Origin: a virus
Length of the DNA stretch: 64,000 bases
Virus record (IMG/VR): IMGVR_UViG_3300037725_000018
Span: 159,358 to 223,357 of that record
Direction: 5' to 3' (one strand)
The notes beneath the pieces were generated by a model, which was not told where the DNA came from, did not search any database, and worked only from the letters and a program-made list of their open reading frames with translations. This document shows positions 46,769 through 54,777 of the stretch, one piece after another (position 1 is the stretch's first letter; every line of letters starts with the position of its first letter). The translations under genes and the position numbers were made by a program.

Positions 46769-47350
46769 CTAGAGCCTTTGAATATCAATATCTACCTTAC
46801 CGCTTAGAGTTCTCCCGTGTGCCCCGGCAGAGTGTGGCATGGTCCACCAACGGGCAAGGCTTTTGCTTTGTCTTGGAAAAGAGACGTACCTATTTTCTTT
46901 CATGTACTCGAAGATCGTTTTGTCTTCGGTCACGTCAATTTCAACAAAGAACGGCTCCCCGTTTTCTACAGTCCCAAGCTTCTTCATAAAATCTCTGTTT
47001 TGAAGCTCTTGTCGGCTTGCGGTGGAAGGGCCAAGTCCGTTTCTGTAAACATAAGCATGAACAGAGATTTTGTCTCCGTTTTTAACCGCAACAATCCGGT
47101 CGCTGTCTTCGTGGGTTGGGCTAAAAAGCTGTCCCCAACCACCGTTTTTGACTCTTTGGTAGCTAAACGGCCTCACTTCGCTAAAACCAACGAGTTTGAT
47201 GGATTCCCCGTCTTTTACGTTTTCGCCAAAGTCAACTCGAAGCTTCCAAACTTCCCGGCTTTGGAAGGTAAAGCCCACAAAGCAGTTGTAAACCGCTCGT
47301 TTCCAAAACGGGCGAACCCACGTCTTGTCTTTTGGAATATGAAATTTCAT
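46769..47350 (-). CDS. Hypothetical protein, 193 aa
   Basis: Begins MKFHIPKDKTWVRPFWKRAV. A beta-sandwich-like domain (YNCFVGFTFQSREVWKLRVD; KISVHAYVYRNGLGPSTASR) and an end with RYVSFPRQSKSLARWWTMPH. Similar proteins in large phages lack a known function, and none is assigned here. The ATG overlaps the next gene's stop. Confidence 0.6.
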   Translation of the reverse strand: MKFHIPKDKTWVRPFWKRAVYNCFVGFTFQSREVWKLRVDFGENVKDGESIKLVGFSEVRPFSYQRVKNGGWGQLFSPTHEDSDRIVAVKNGDKISVHAYVYRNGLGPSTASRQELQNRDFMKKLGTVENGEPFFVEIDVTEDKTIFEYMKENRYVSFPRQSKSLARWWTMPHSAGAHGRTLSGKVDIDIQRL

Positions 47351-47667
47351 GTCAATTCTGCAAAAATTTTGAATGTGTCTGAATCTAACCTTTTGAGTCG
47401 GATTCCACACAGAACAAGCGTGGAACCTGACTGCTCGGCAAACGAATTGATCTGTTTATAAATGCAAAGAGAAATGGACTCCATAACCTTTTGGATACGC
47501 TTCTTGTCCCTTTTATACTTGTACAAAGGGATTGCGTTCCGGTCAACCTCGATTTCAAGGTCTATAAGGTCCCCGGACTTTGAATAGTCAATTGTAAAGG
47601 AAATGTCAAACTGGTCGTAGACCTCTTGCAAATGTTTTTCGATAACTTTCTCTTTTGAAGAGTTCAT
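47347..47667 (-). CDS. Hypothetical protein, 106 aa
   Basis: Begins MNSSKEKVIEKHLQEVYDQF. Amphipathic helix followed by ISFTIDYSKSGDLIDLEIEV and a second alpha/beta unit ending FKIFAELT. No family recognised. Coupled to the downstream gene by a 4-base overlap. Confidence 0.6.
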   Translation of the reverse strand: MNSSKEKVIEKHLQEVYDQFDISFTIDYSKSGDLIDLEIEVDRNAIPLYKYKRDKKRIQKVMESISLCIYKQINSFAEQSGSTLVLCGIRLKRLDSDTFKIFAELT

Positions 47668-47676
47668 CGTTTTTTG

Positions 47677-48093
47677 TTAATTCACAAGTGCGGATTTGAT
47701 TTCTTCTCTACGGTCTTCTAAGATTTCAAACCACTCTTCCTTTCGAATTTCGTTAGTTCCAAGGTAATACTCCCAATCTTCTTCATCTACCTGTTGAATA
47801 TACGCCTCGTCTGGAACAACCGTCTTTCTTCGAAGGGCCGGGACCATATCGATTTGGTGGACAAAAGAAATTTCAACGTCTCCGTCTTTTTCCTTCCGGC
47901 TTGTCCAGTTGTCCCCACAAACGATGCACGTAAAAAACGCATTTTCCTCGCTTGTGTCATATACATCTTGATCTCGAATATCCATAAACTCCCCGTTTGC
48001 TGGCCCCTCTTGGATTTGCGGAACTACGGACTTGCAGCCGCAGCATTTGCACTCGATAAACGGGGAATCGTCGGTTTCGTGTGGTTCAAACAT
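47677..48093 (-). CDS. Zinc-binding protein, 138 aa
   Basis: Residues 15-20 give ECKCCGCKS and a second pair FTCIVCGDNW about 35 residues later, making a probable CxxC...CxxC zinc ribbon split by an insertion. C-terminal half is acidic and helical (EDWEYYLGTNEIRKEEWFEI). Zinc ribbons in phages commonly bind nucleic acids or partner proteins; no specific family. Confidence 0.6.
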   Translation of the reverse strand: MFEPHETDDSPFIECKCCGCKSVVPQIQEGPANGEFMDIRDQDVYDTSEENAFFTCIVCGDNWTSRKEKDGDVEISFVHQIDMVPALRRKTVVPDEAYIQQVDEEDWEYYLGTNEIRKEEWFEILEDRREEIKSALVN

Positions 48094-48104
48094 ATAAGTT
48101 TTTA

Positions 48105-48830
48105 TTAGTTTAAGGCTTTATGAATTTCTTTACGAATGAATGTTCGAAGCGATTCGTTTTTTTCGTCTTCGTCCGGGTCACTTGACGTGTATGTTGGTTC
48201 GTCGGAATCCCCGTCTTCGGAGCTTTGATCCGCGTCGTCGGATTTTACAGATTGACGTTTCTTTCTAACAAGCTCTTCTTTTTCTTCGTCAGAAAGTTTT
48301 TCTGCCTTTGATTTTGGAACGCATTTTGGGTACTCGTGTTCCGGATTGTCTTCTCTATCTTCGTCGTCGCTTGACGCTCCACACGGCGGGTGCTCTCCGT
48401 CAACGGTTCTTGAAATATCTACCCAATTTTCCTCATCGAACCAGTTATCCAAATCTTCATCTTCGTTTAACATTCGAGAAACAGACTTGAACGTGTCAAC
48501 GTCTTCTCGAATTTGATTTCGAATGAAAGTGCGAATAACGGACTCGGATTTTCTTTGGTCGCTTGGATCTGAACTTACCATGTCTGGATCTTGCTTGTTG
48601 TCGTTGTTTTTACGTCTTTTCCGGCGAACCAAACGCTCTTTTTCTTTTTTTGTCATTTGATCCGCTTTCTTTTTCGGAACGCATTTTGGATAACCTTTCT
48701 TTTCTGTGTTCTCTCCACATTCAGGGTGAGAACCGTCGTCGTTTGTCCGGGATATATCAACCCACGTTCCACCCCCTTTGCTAGAGTCAAACCACGTGTC
48801 AAGACCGTCTTTTTCGCCTAAGATTCCCAT
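48105..48830 (-). CDS. Duplicated DUF5872-like protein, 241 aa
   Basis: Two tandem copies of one unit: (D-x-WF...WVDISRT...PECG...YPKCVPKKKADQMTKKEKER...RR-rich...IRTFIRNQI) at about residues 1-110 and 125-241 (DNWFDEENWVDISRTVDGEH, YPKCVPKSKAEKLSDEEKEE, LRTFIRKEIHK). The WVDISRT-CG-YPKCVP pattern resembles the phage domain of unknown function DUF5872. Four Cys per pair of copies could bind metal. The neighbour at 48836 shares the SRTVDGE phrase, so the two genes are functionally linked. Confidence 0.65.
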   Translation of the reverse strand: MGILGEKDGLDTWFDSSKGGGTWVDISRTNDDGSHPECGENTEKKGYPKCVPKKKADQMTKKEKERLVRRKRRKNNDNKQDPDMVSSDPSDQRKSESVIRTFIRNQIREDVDTFKSVSRMLNEDEDLDNWFDEENWVDISRTVDGEHPPCGASSDDEDREDNPEHEYPKCVPKSKAEKLSDEEKEELVRKKRQSVKSDDADQSSEDGDSDEPTYTSSDPDEDEKNESLRTFIRKEIHKALN

Positions 48831-48835
48831 AACTG

Positions 48836-49624
48836 CTACTTGCCGATTTGCCTTTTGATTTCTTCACGGACCACCTTCCGAAGCATTTGTTCTTCAACGG
48901 TTTCCCACTCGCCCCCAAGTTCTTCGTACCTTTGAACAGCCCAACCATTAGCGTAAGCGGAATTTCCGGTAATTGTTACTGTTGACCCTTGACGCATAAC
49001 CCACGTTCCGTGTTCAGTCTGTGGGCACCAAACATCTTCTCTTCCGTCGTCTTCAATGTGCATGTTTTGTAAACCTCGGTGGCGGCGCTCTACGTCAAAA
49101 CTTGATAATTCTTCAAGGGCTTCTCCTTCAACACTTTCCGAAAGCTTCGCAGATGTTAAAAGGTTGTAGCTCGTTGGAAGCTCAGACGTTTCAATGAGCC
49201 TTCGGTCTTCAAACTTGTTTTTTCGAAAGGCAACCCACTTGTGCCCCGGAGTGCAGCGAACATCAAAACTTACCCTGTCTTTTGACATGCGCTTTATCGG
49301 AGCATCTTCGAATCTATGTTTATCTTCAACTTTGCTCCATGAAAGCACATTTTCATCTATATCATAAGCCAAAATTTCATCGCCAATTTCAATTCGGTCA
49401 TGGGCTTTCCAACCTTCGCGAGTCAAGGCTTGACTGTCAAGGGGGACGCAAGGGTAAACGTCAAATCCATCCCCGTCGTTTGGGGCCTCGACGGTTACTT
49501 CCTCCCCGTCCACAGTTCGGGACACGGAGTTTTTTTCGCCCTTGGTTACGGCAAGCACGTCTTGCCAGAGGTCTTCATCTTTTGGCCTGTTATCTGTATC
49601 TTCTGTTAAACGTCTTCTTTTCAT
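48836..49624 (-). CDS. DUF5872-like protein interrupted by a mini-intein, 262 aa
   Basis: The N-extein is residues 1-58 (with VSRTVDGEEVTVEAPND and GFDVYP), and the C-extein 222-262 begins SAYANGWAVQRYEELGG and ends MLRKVVREEIKRQIGK. Splicing joins them as VYP-SAYANGW, the intact form of a motif known from phage proteins (YPSAYANG). The host protein is then only about 99 residues, with the same C-terminal basic helix as the neighbour at 48105. The intein is described separately. Confidence 0.75.
   Translation of the reverse strand: MKRRRLTEDTDNRPKDEDLWQDVLAVTKGEKNSVSRTVDGEEVTVEAPNDGDGFDVYPCVPLDSQALTREGWKAHDRIEIGDEILAYDIDENVLSWSKVEDKHRFEDAPIKRMSKDRVSFDVRCTPGHKWVAFRKNKFEDRRLIETSELPTSYNLLTSAKLSESVEGEALEELSSFDVERRHRGLQNMHIEDDGREDVWCPQTEHGTWVMRQGSTVTITGNSAYANGWAVQRYEELGGEWETVEEQMLRKVVREEIKRQIGK
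48962..49450 (-). mobile_element. Mini-intein (no homing endonuclease)
   Basis: 163 residues, C59 to N221. It starts with Cys in CVPLDSQALTREGWKAHDRI, then GDEILAYDIDENVLSW, block B TPGHKW with Thr125 and His128, and block F/G VWCPQTEHGTWVMRQG, ending TVTITGN before Ser222. The nucleophile Cys, block-B Thr-x-x-His, terminal Asn and +1 Ser are all present. The residue before Asn is Gly rather than the usual His. Length and lack of LAGLIDADG or HNH motifs show that the endonuclease domain is absent. Confidence 0.8.
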
Positions 49625-49672
49625 CTGTTTTTGTTACTAATTTATACGACATTCATGCATAACATATATATC

Positions 49673-50266
49673 TTAGTTTTGCCTGACATTCGAGTTTTCA
49701 AGCATTTTTGAAAAGTCGTCAAAACTTACCCGCTCTGCTTGGTCGTTCATGATTTTAACCTTGTCTTTGTACTCTTCTTCATGCTTTTCGATAATCGTGT
49801 GAAGGATCTGCATCCCCTGTTTCATGTACACCGTTCCGAACGCTTCCTCGCAAAGCTCGTATCGGTTTTGAAACAGGTCTTGACTTTCTTCAACAATTTC
49901 ACCCTCAAGTTCGATGTAATACGTCATTTTGTTTGATTTGGCTTTGTTTTGATAAAAGTCTCTATTTGGGTTTTTTGTTTTCATACTGTCGTATTCTTCC
50001 ATGATCCGGTCCCCCTCTTTCGGTTCAAGCATAACAATCATCTGCCCGTCCTCTTCCGGAGAAGGCCGGACTTCAACGTTGTATTTGTCTTTTACTCGTT
50101 TGATTGGTTTTCTTCGCTCTGAGTTCACAAACCGCTCGCTAGAGAACAGAGTTTTAAACACAGAAGAGGTCTTGACATTTTCATACAAATGAGCGATTTT
50201 ATCTTTCGCCCAAAAAAGGAAAGAGAAAGGAAACGCTTCTTTAAGCTTTTGTTTCGGGGTTTTCAT
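49673..50266 (-). CDS. Hypothetical protein, 197 aa
   Basis: Begins MKTPKQKLKEAFPFSFLFWA. Basic N-terminus, a beta unit NVEVRPSPEEDGQMIVMLEP, then a long helical C-terminal half (QGMQILHTIIEKHEEEYKDK). No transmembrane segment despite a hydrophobic start. Unknown; it may be a membrane-proximal structural or regulatory protein. Confidence 0.55.
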   Translation of the reverse strand: MKTPKQKLKEAFPFSFLFWAKDKIAHLYENVKTSSVFKTLFSSERFVNSERRKPIKRVKDKYNVEVRPSPEEDGQMIVMLEPKEGDRIMEEYDSMKTKNPNRDFYQNKAKSNKMTYYIELEGEIVEESQDLFQNRYELCEEAFGTVYMKQGMQILHTIIEKHEEEYKDKVKIMNDQAERVSFDDFSKMLENSNVRQN

Positions 50267-50267
50267 G

Positions 50268-50603
50268 CTACTGCCGTGTGTAGTTTATAAATTCATCAAA
50301 TCTTTCGGCGTTAAACGCCTTGTCGTCAACAAATACGTCAAAAGCGGGTTTGCCCATTTTTAACTCGTCGTATTTACACCCCCACCTTTGAAGTTGGCGT
50401 TCTGTAAGGGGCCTCCAGTTTTTCCCGGTCTTTGTTCCTCTTGCGGTCCAATAAACAACGGTATGACCGTCTTCGTAGATTTGGTTGATCTTTTTGATGT
50501 TTTCCTCGATTGGAACCGCGCTTTCGTATGAATAGTCTTCAGGGCCTTCTGTTTGGCCTCTACCTTCACAAATTACGTTATCAATGTCTACATATACGTC
50601 CAT
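50268..50603 (-). CDS. HAD-superfamily phosphatase
   Basis: 111 residues. Asp6 and Asp8 in VDIDNVICEGRGQTEG, T53 in the YWTARG motif, Lys85 in MGKPAFD, and Asp93-Asp94 in VDDKAF give all four HAD motifs in a very short form without a cap. Similar small HAD proteins accompany capsule and sialic-acid genes. Its place at the 3' end of the glycan operon suggests it removes a phosphate from a sugar precursor (for instance a nonulosonate 9-phosphate); this is inference from context. Confidence 0.75.
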   Translation of the reverse strand: MDVYVDIDNVICEGRGQTEGPEDYSYESAVPIEENIKKINQIYEDGHTVVYWTARGTKTGKNWRPLTERQLQRWGCKYDELKMGKPAFDVFVDDKAFNAERFDEFINYTRQ

Positions 50604-50605
50604 AT

Positions 50606-51256
50606 CTAAAATCCGTTTAAACGCTTTCTCATGCTTTCTACAGAACCATCATGTCCGAACATCGTTTTTAGCTTCTGCACATACATACGAATATGTTCGT
50701 CCGTTTGTTCCGAGCACCACCAATCGATGTGCTGGTTTAAATCCAGTGTACGCAACCTTTCGATAAGCTTTTTTGCCCCGGACGGGCGAATCACGTAAGC
50801 CACGAAACCTACGTTTGGCTTCTTTGAATAACTTGATGGACTAGAGTACGCAGGCTTTATTTTCTTAGGGTCGTCTTCAAGCAAATCGTGGTTTGGATTC
50901 GGTCTTCGGGCAAACAGGTTGTAAAAATCCCCGTCTGGAAGCCGGGTTAAAATGCTTTCAATCTTGTCTTCAAGCCCTTTAACAAGCGGAACCGCATCGT
51001 CTTCTAAGACCAAAACTGGTACTTCCATACTTTGAACATGCATCCAAAGAGAAAGGTGGGCAATCGCCGCCCCTGCTCTACCTTTCTTTGAATCTTCATA
51101 ATTGGGATTTTTGACTTTCGACAGCGCCGTTTGCACCCGAACGTCTTCGGGGTTTTCAACCACGTCTACGGGTTCCCACTGCAAAAGATCAAACGGAAAC
51201 TTTTTTTGTTGAAGCCTGAAATCTTTATCACTCGCAATACAAAATGTTTTGAACAT
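50606..51256 (-). CDS. Glycosyltransferase, family 25-like
   Basis: 216 residues. N-terminal MFKTFCIASDKDFRLQQKKF, then GRAGAAIAHLSLWMHVQSME, and the acidic VLVLEDDAVPLVKG, which fits the LPS-type GT25 fold (EDD as the metal site). The C-terminal half GFVAYVIRPSGAKKLIERLR follows the family's usual order. No membrane segment. Probably transfers a sugar to a cell-surface or virion glycan; substrate unknown. Confidence 0.75.
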   Translation of the reverse strand: MFKTFCIASDKDFRLQQKKFPFDLLQWEPVDVVENPEDVRVQTALSKVKNPNYEDSKKGRAGAAIAHLSLWMHVQSMEVPVLVLEDDAVPLVKGLEDKIESILTRLPDGDFYNLFARRPNPNHDLLEDDPKKIKPAYSSPSSYSKKPNVGFVAYVIRPSGAKKLIERLRTLDLNQHIDWWCSEQTDEHIRMYVQKLKTMFGHDGSVESMRKRLNGF

Positions 51257-51259
51257 TCT

Positions 51260-51496
51260 TTAATACTGGTTTTTATGATGCTCGTTGACGGTGGGGTCTT
51301 CAAAACCAAGAGATTTCAAAGCTTTCTTCATTCGATCCGGGTCATTCAAGTCTTCGGTTCGAATCTAATCGGCATAGCCGAGCTTTTCAACACGCTCGTA
51401 ATACATGTCCCAATACCTACTAATCGCTTCAAGTTTTGAAAGATCCGTTGAAAAGTTCGGAAAGCATCGGGTGTGAAGTGATAACCGATTAGTCAT
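51260..51496 (-). pseudogene. Small gene with an in-frame TAG
   Basis: ATG at 51494-51496 begins MTNRLSLHTRCFPNFSTDLS and runs to LEAISRYWDMYYERVEKLGY, then AD and TAG at 51365-51367. The same frame continues IRTEDLNDPDRMKKALKSLG to TAA at 51260. Both parts read like protein of similar composition, so this is probably one gene of about 78 codons broken by a nonsense change. The 43-codon first part might still be made. Confidence 0.5.
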
Positions 51497-52276
51497 TTAT
51501 TGAAACATGTCCAATGGAATATTAAAGTAGTTGTCCACAACTTGACCGTCTCCGGGAGAGGGCTTCCAATTTTTGATGTTTCGGACCTTTCCAACAAGAT
51601 TCGAGCGGTCTAGTCTTCTTCTTGACGTGTTTTTATACTTCCAGAGAAGGTTTTCTCGAACGTTCTTCATGTGATGCATATGAACATCTTCAGGATGAAA
51701 AAGATGTCCTACGTTGTCTTCGGTATTTTTAATTTTTCTAGTAGGGTCCACCTTACAAAAGAAATCGTTTGCTATTTTGGTATTTTGATTAATTTCGCAA
51801 ATGAATGGAACATGAAAACGCCCACCTTCAGAGTACCCTTCCTTTTGATAAATGGGAAGATTCCAGTAGTTTTTGATTTTACAGGCGGTAAGAGGCAGCG
51901 TCCGGTTTTTTACTTGCCTCTTTGCCCATTCAAACTCGCGGGTCCTGTAAAATTCGTCTACATCCATAGACACAAAATGCGTACAGCCGTTTTCTAGGCA
52001 GTCTTCAATTCCGGCCATTCGTTTCTTTTTTTCATGACCCTTGGCTATGTCCACAGTTCCGGTGTCTTTTGGGTTCATCTTAATCAACTTATCAACAAAC
52101 CCCTCTTTTCTTAGAGTTTTCAACCGTTTTTTATCTACTTCTCGGATGCCTTGCCCATAGTAAGATTCGGTTTGATATACAACGTTAATATAATCTACGT
52201 GGTTTTGGACAGAAAGAATCGAATACTTTAAAAGCTCAATTCCATCAAATGCAGAATAAGAAAGTGCAAGTTTCAT
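51497..52276 (-). CDS. Glycosyltransferase with DxD motif (GT2/GT92-like)
   Basis: 259 residues. Begins MKLALSYSAFDGIELLKYSI. The middle has THFVSMDVDEFYRTREFEWA, where DVDEF is a DxD metal/nucleotide-sugar site. The C-terminal segment around HLFHPEDVHMHHMKNVRENL contains conserved His and basic residues. The outline matches GT-A fold enzymes of the GT92 type (DUF707/23-related). Substrate unknown, but it lies in the sialyltransferase operon. Confidence 0.7.
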   Translation of the reverse strand: MKLALSYSAFDGIELLKYSILSVQNHVDYINVVYQTESYYGQGIREVDKKRLKTLRKEGFVDKLIKMNPKDTGTVDIAKGHEKKKRMAGIEDCLENGCTHFVSMDVDEFYRTREFEWAKRQVKNRTLPLTACKIKNYWNLPIYQKEGYSEGGRFHVPFICEINQNTKIANDFFCKVDPTRKIKNTEDNVGHLFHPEDVHMHHMKNVRENLLWKYKNTSRRRLDRSNLVGKVRNIKNWKPSPGDGQVVDNYFNIPLDMFQ

Positions 52277-52277
52277 G

Positions 52278-52901
52278 TCACAAGTGGTTTATCGTTCCTT
52301 CATCAATCCAATGCTGAATAACTTTTGCTTCGTTTTCTAGGTCATGAATCCGGTCCAATGTATTTTCGGAGGCGCTATCGTCGTAGTAGTGAACACCCGT
52401 GTCTCCAGTTTCGGTCAAGCTATCAAATCCGGTGACGTACACGTTTTGATATCTGTCGTCCATTATGCAGTGAGACACAATGATAAGACCAGATGAAAAA
52501 TCTTTTCGTTTATGCATCCCCAGATTGTTTTTTCGGTTGCACCGATAAACGTGTTTTTTTACTCTATTGTAATTGATCGTTTCAAACTGATCTCCCATTT
52601 TTCTTTTAAGCATGTGAAGACCCCTACGAAGACTGGATTTGTGAGTCCACGTCATTAAAAAGTAAACACTTCCAAACTTCTCTTTAAAGTAGTTTTGGTC
52701 GAACTTCTTTTTCATGTCTCGAAGGGTATATATATTCGTGTTAAAAGATATCGAATCTACCTTCGAGCCAACACGGTCTTCATTTTCAAAAATTCCTTTT
52801 TCAAACCCCTTAAATCGAATGACGTGATTGAAGCTGTCAATCACGTCTCCATTTTTATCATCTAATAAGGTGTCTCCGGATGCGGCAATCAAAGTCTTCA
52901 T
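52278..52901 (-). CDS. GT29-like sialyltransferase homologue 3
   Basis: 207 residues. A degenerate sialylmotif L: GDVIDSFNHVIRFKGF then VGSKVDSISFN (residues 18-54). Motif S region DFSSGLIIVSHCIMDDRYQN (134-153) followed by VYVTGFDSL. His186-x4-Glu191 in RIHDLENEAK fits motif VS. More divergent than the two homologues upstream, so its acceptor or donor may differ. It belongs to the same operon. Confidence 0.7.
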   Translation of the reverse strand: MKTLIAASGDTLLDDKNGDVIDSFNHVIRFKGFEKGIFENEDRVGSKVDSISFNTNIYTLRDMKKKFDQNYFKEKFGSVYFLMTWTHKSSLRRGLHMLKRKMGDQFETINYNRVKKHVYRCNRKNNLGMHKRKDFSSGLIIVSHCIMDDRYQNVYVTGFDSLTETGDTGVHYYDDSASENTLDRIHDLENEAKVIQHWIDEGTINHL

Positions 52902-52929
52902 AATCGTTTCGTCTTTGGTTTGTGCTTAA

Positions 52930-53433
52930 TCAAACCTCCTCAATTATATCTTTCCAAGCAACCTTTCCAAAAACTCTAGCAAGCCTGTACGCGGTCCACC
53001 GAAGATATTCTGAATCTTTCGGGTCTGAAACCAATACAAGGTCTGCCTGTTTTTGAGTCAAACGCCCACCCTTAATTTGCTTCCAGCTAGTTGTTTCTGC
53101 AAATCCAACAGACGGGTTCACAGAGGGTTCTTTAACTTGATAGGTAACTTCCCCTTTGTTTTTATAAATCCAGTCGTGAGCCACCACAGAACCTTCTAAA
53201 GCGTAATAGTCAAAAAGAAGTACCTTCAAAGGTTGAACGGGCCTTGGGATGCTCATTTCATATTCATAACCTTCCGGAACCGTAAGTTTTGCCTTCTGCC
53301 CATTTAAGAGGGGAAAAACGTGTGTATAGTCTTCACATAAGGTTCGTTTTTTCTTTCCGTTTGACGGGTGGCTTTTCGGGCTGTCAACTTGCCCACATTC
53401 CCAATCTGAAATCAATCTTTCTTCGATTCTCAT
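52930..53433 (-). CDS. DUF1353-family protein, 167 aa
   Basis: The region VPEGYEYEMSIPRPVQPLKV, then YYALEGSVVAHDWIYKNKGE and the C-terminal RWTAYRLARVFGKVAWKDII matches DUF1353, a phage family often near tail genes. The His-Asp pair in AHDWIY is family-typical, and its function is unknown. Its presence inside the glycan operon is unusual. Confidence 0.6.
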   Translation of the reverse strand: MRIEERLISDWECGQVDSPKSHPSNGKKKRTLCEDYTHVFPLLNGQKAKLTVPEGYEYEMSIPRPVQPLKVLLFDYYALEGSVVAHDWIYKNKGEVTYQVKEPSVNPSVGFAETTSWKQIKGGRLTQKQADLVLVSDPKDSEYLRWTAYRLARVFGKVAWKDIIEEV

Positions 53434-53801
53434 ACTTCTTTTTTGCTAATTCGATCTTGTATAATGATTTCTCCTTCAACCGGAAAACGAGAGTTTTCTT
53501 CGGAAGGAACGTCTACTCTAAGGTCGTAAACCGATTTTCCCGGTGATATAACTTGTACGTCTTCCGGAGCAAGGTTGAACTTGACTTCTGAAGAATCTTC
53601 ATCTAAAGAAAGTCTGCCGTTTTCTATGCTACATTCAAGGAGGCTAGTTTCATCGGATCTTCTTCTTTTTATCCGGACAAAAAAGTTCCACTCGGACACG
53701 TCTTTTGGGGTTCCGTCGCTTTTAAGAAAACGGTCAATTTCTAAGTAAAGACCGTTTCCTTCGCTTACGTGATAGTTTTTCTCTTTAGGCTGTGAGTTCA
53801 T
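53430..53801 (-). CDS. Beta-sandwich virion-type protein, 123 aa
   Basis: Begins MNSQPKEKNYHVSEGNGLYL. The pattern EWNFFVRIKRRRSDETSLLE, VKFNLAPEDVQVISPGKSVY and DLRVDVPSEENSRFPVEGEI resembles the Ig-like N-terminal domains of baseplate upper proteins (BppU-like). It may be a virion component. The ATG overlaps the NeuB stop by 4 bases. Confidence 0.55.
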   Translation of the reverse strand: MNSQPKEKNYHVSEGNGLYLEIDRFLKSDGTPKDVSEWNFFVRIKRRRSDETSLLECSIENGRLSLDEDSSEVKFNLAPEDVQVISPGKSVYDLRVDVPSEENSRFPVEGEIIIQDRISKKEV

Positions 53802-54727
53802 TTTCTAAGATCCTTTCTCTTTTCTTTTTCTTCATCTAGGAGCGTTCTTGGCGAGTTCCCGGACAGACTTTTTTCTGTATTCACAAGAATTTCAATAAGC
53901 CGATACATTTCATCCGGCTCCAAAGAAGCAAACTGGTCGCTCCCCCACATATCTCTGTCTAAGGTCACGTGGCGTTCCATCCACTTCGATCCCAAGGCAA
54001 CGGCTACTGCTGCGGTTTCAAGTTCGGTTTCATGCCCGGAGTACCCAAGCTCTTTACCGTGACCCGTTCCGTACATCTGTTGAAGTGTTCTCTTTAGGTG
54101 TCGGATGTATTGAAGTTGAAGATTTTCTGCTTTTGTCGGGTAGCTTGAAACCGAATGCATAACAACGTCCGGGTCGCAGTTCCAGATGCTTTCTTGAATT
54201 TCCCGCTCAGTTGACATTCCCGTTGAGACAATGAGAAAGTCAAACTTTTCTCTTGCGTATTCGGTAAGCTTTTTGTTTGTAAGATGTGCAGATGGAATTT
54301 TGCCTATGTCCGTGTATTGGGCCATAAAGTCAACACTTTCGGTGTCCCATACGCTAGAGAAAATGGAAACATCCAAGTCCCGGACATACCGAAAAAGTTC
54401 TTCAAACTCTTCCTTGCCAAACTCGATATACTCTTTGTACTTAATGTACGGGATAGGGTCCTCTTCAAATGGGGTTTGGCGAAGCTGGCTTTTTTTCCAT
54501 TCGGGGACGCAAACTTCCGGTGTTCTTTTTTGAAACTTCACAAAATCAAACCCACACGTTTCAGACACATCAATTAACTTTTTCGCGGTGTCTACGTCTC
54601 CGTTGTGGTTGATTCCGATTTCGCCAACCGAAGTTACGTTTTTCGGCGTAACTTGACGTTTATCTGTTGATTTTAAAAAAGAGTCGGTTTGGTTTTTTAC
54701 GTCGTCATATGTGTAAAGTGTGTTCAC
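53798..54727 (-). CDS. neuB: Nonulosonate (sialic acid) synthase, NeuB-like
   Basis: 309 residues, GTG start. SVGEIGINHNGDVDTAKKLI with E36-D44 is the NeuB signature. The Mn ligands His191 (HSVSSYP) and His232 (LGYSGHE), TGMSTEREI, and ERHVTLDRDMWGSDQFASLE near residue 251 are all conserved. It condenses PEP with ManNAc or a related sugar. The usual C-terminal SAF domain (about 60 residues) is missing; the protein ends in charged KEKRKDLRK. Lack of SAF, which helps bind ManNAc in characterised enzymes, suggests a different substrate or a partner protein. Confidence 0.85.
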   Translation of the reverse strand: MNTLYTYDDVKNQTDSFLKSTDKRQVTPKNVTSVGEIGINHNGDVDTAKKLIDVSETCGFDFVKFQKRTPEVCVPEWKKSQLRQTPFEEDPIPYIKYKEYIEFGKEEFEELFRYVRDLDVSIFSSVWDTESVDFMAQYTDIGKIPSAHLTNKKLTEYAREKFDFLIVSTGMSTEREIQESIWNCDPDVVMHSVSSYPTKAENLQLQYIRHLKRTLQQMYGTGHGKELGYSGHETELETAAVAVALGSKWMERHVTLDRDMWGSDQFASLEPDEMYRLIEILVNTEKSLSGNSPRTLLDEEKEKRKDLRK

Positions 54728-54777
54728 GTTACTTTTAATAATATCTTGGTAGTTTGTTCTTCAAAACCTGTGTAACA

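Noticed and set aside
46817-47461. A 214-codon + strand frame
   Set aside because: It covers the - strand genes at 46769 and 47347, which are better supported by overlap and coupling.
51365-51367. Use of an alternative genetic code (TAG recoding) by the phage
   Set aside because: Only one tRNA, Arg-CCU, is seen. Long genes are free of in-frame stops, and the two broken genes involve different stops, so ordinary mutation is simpler.
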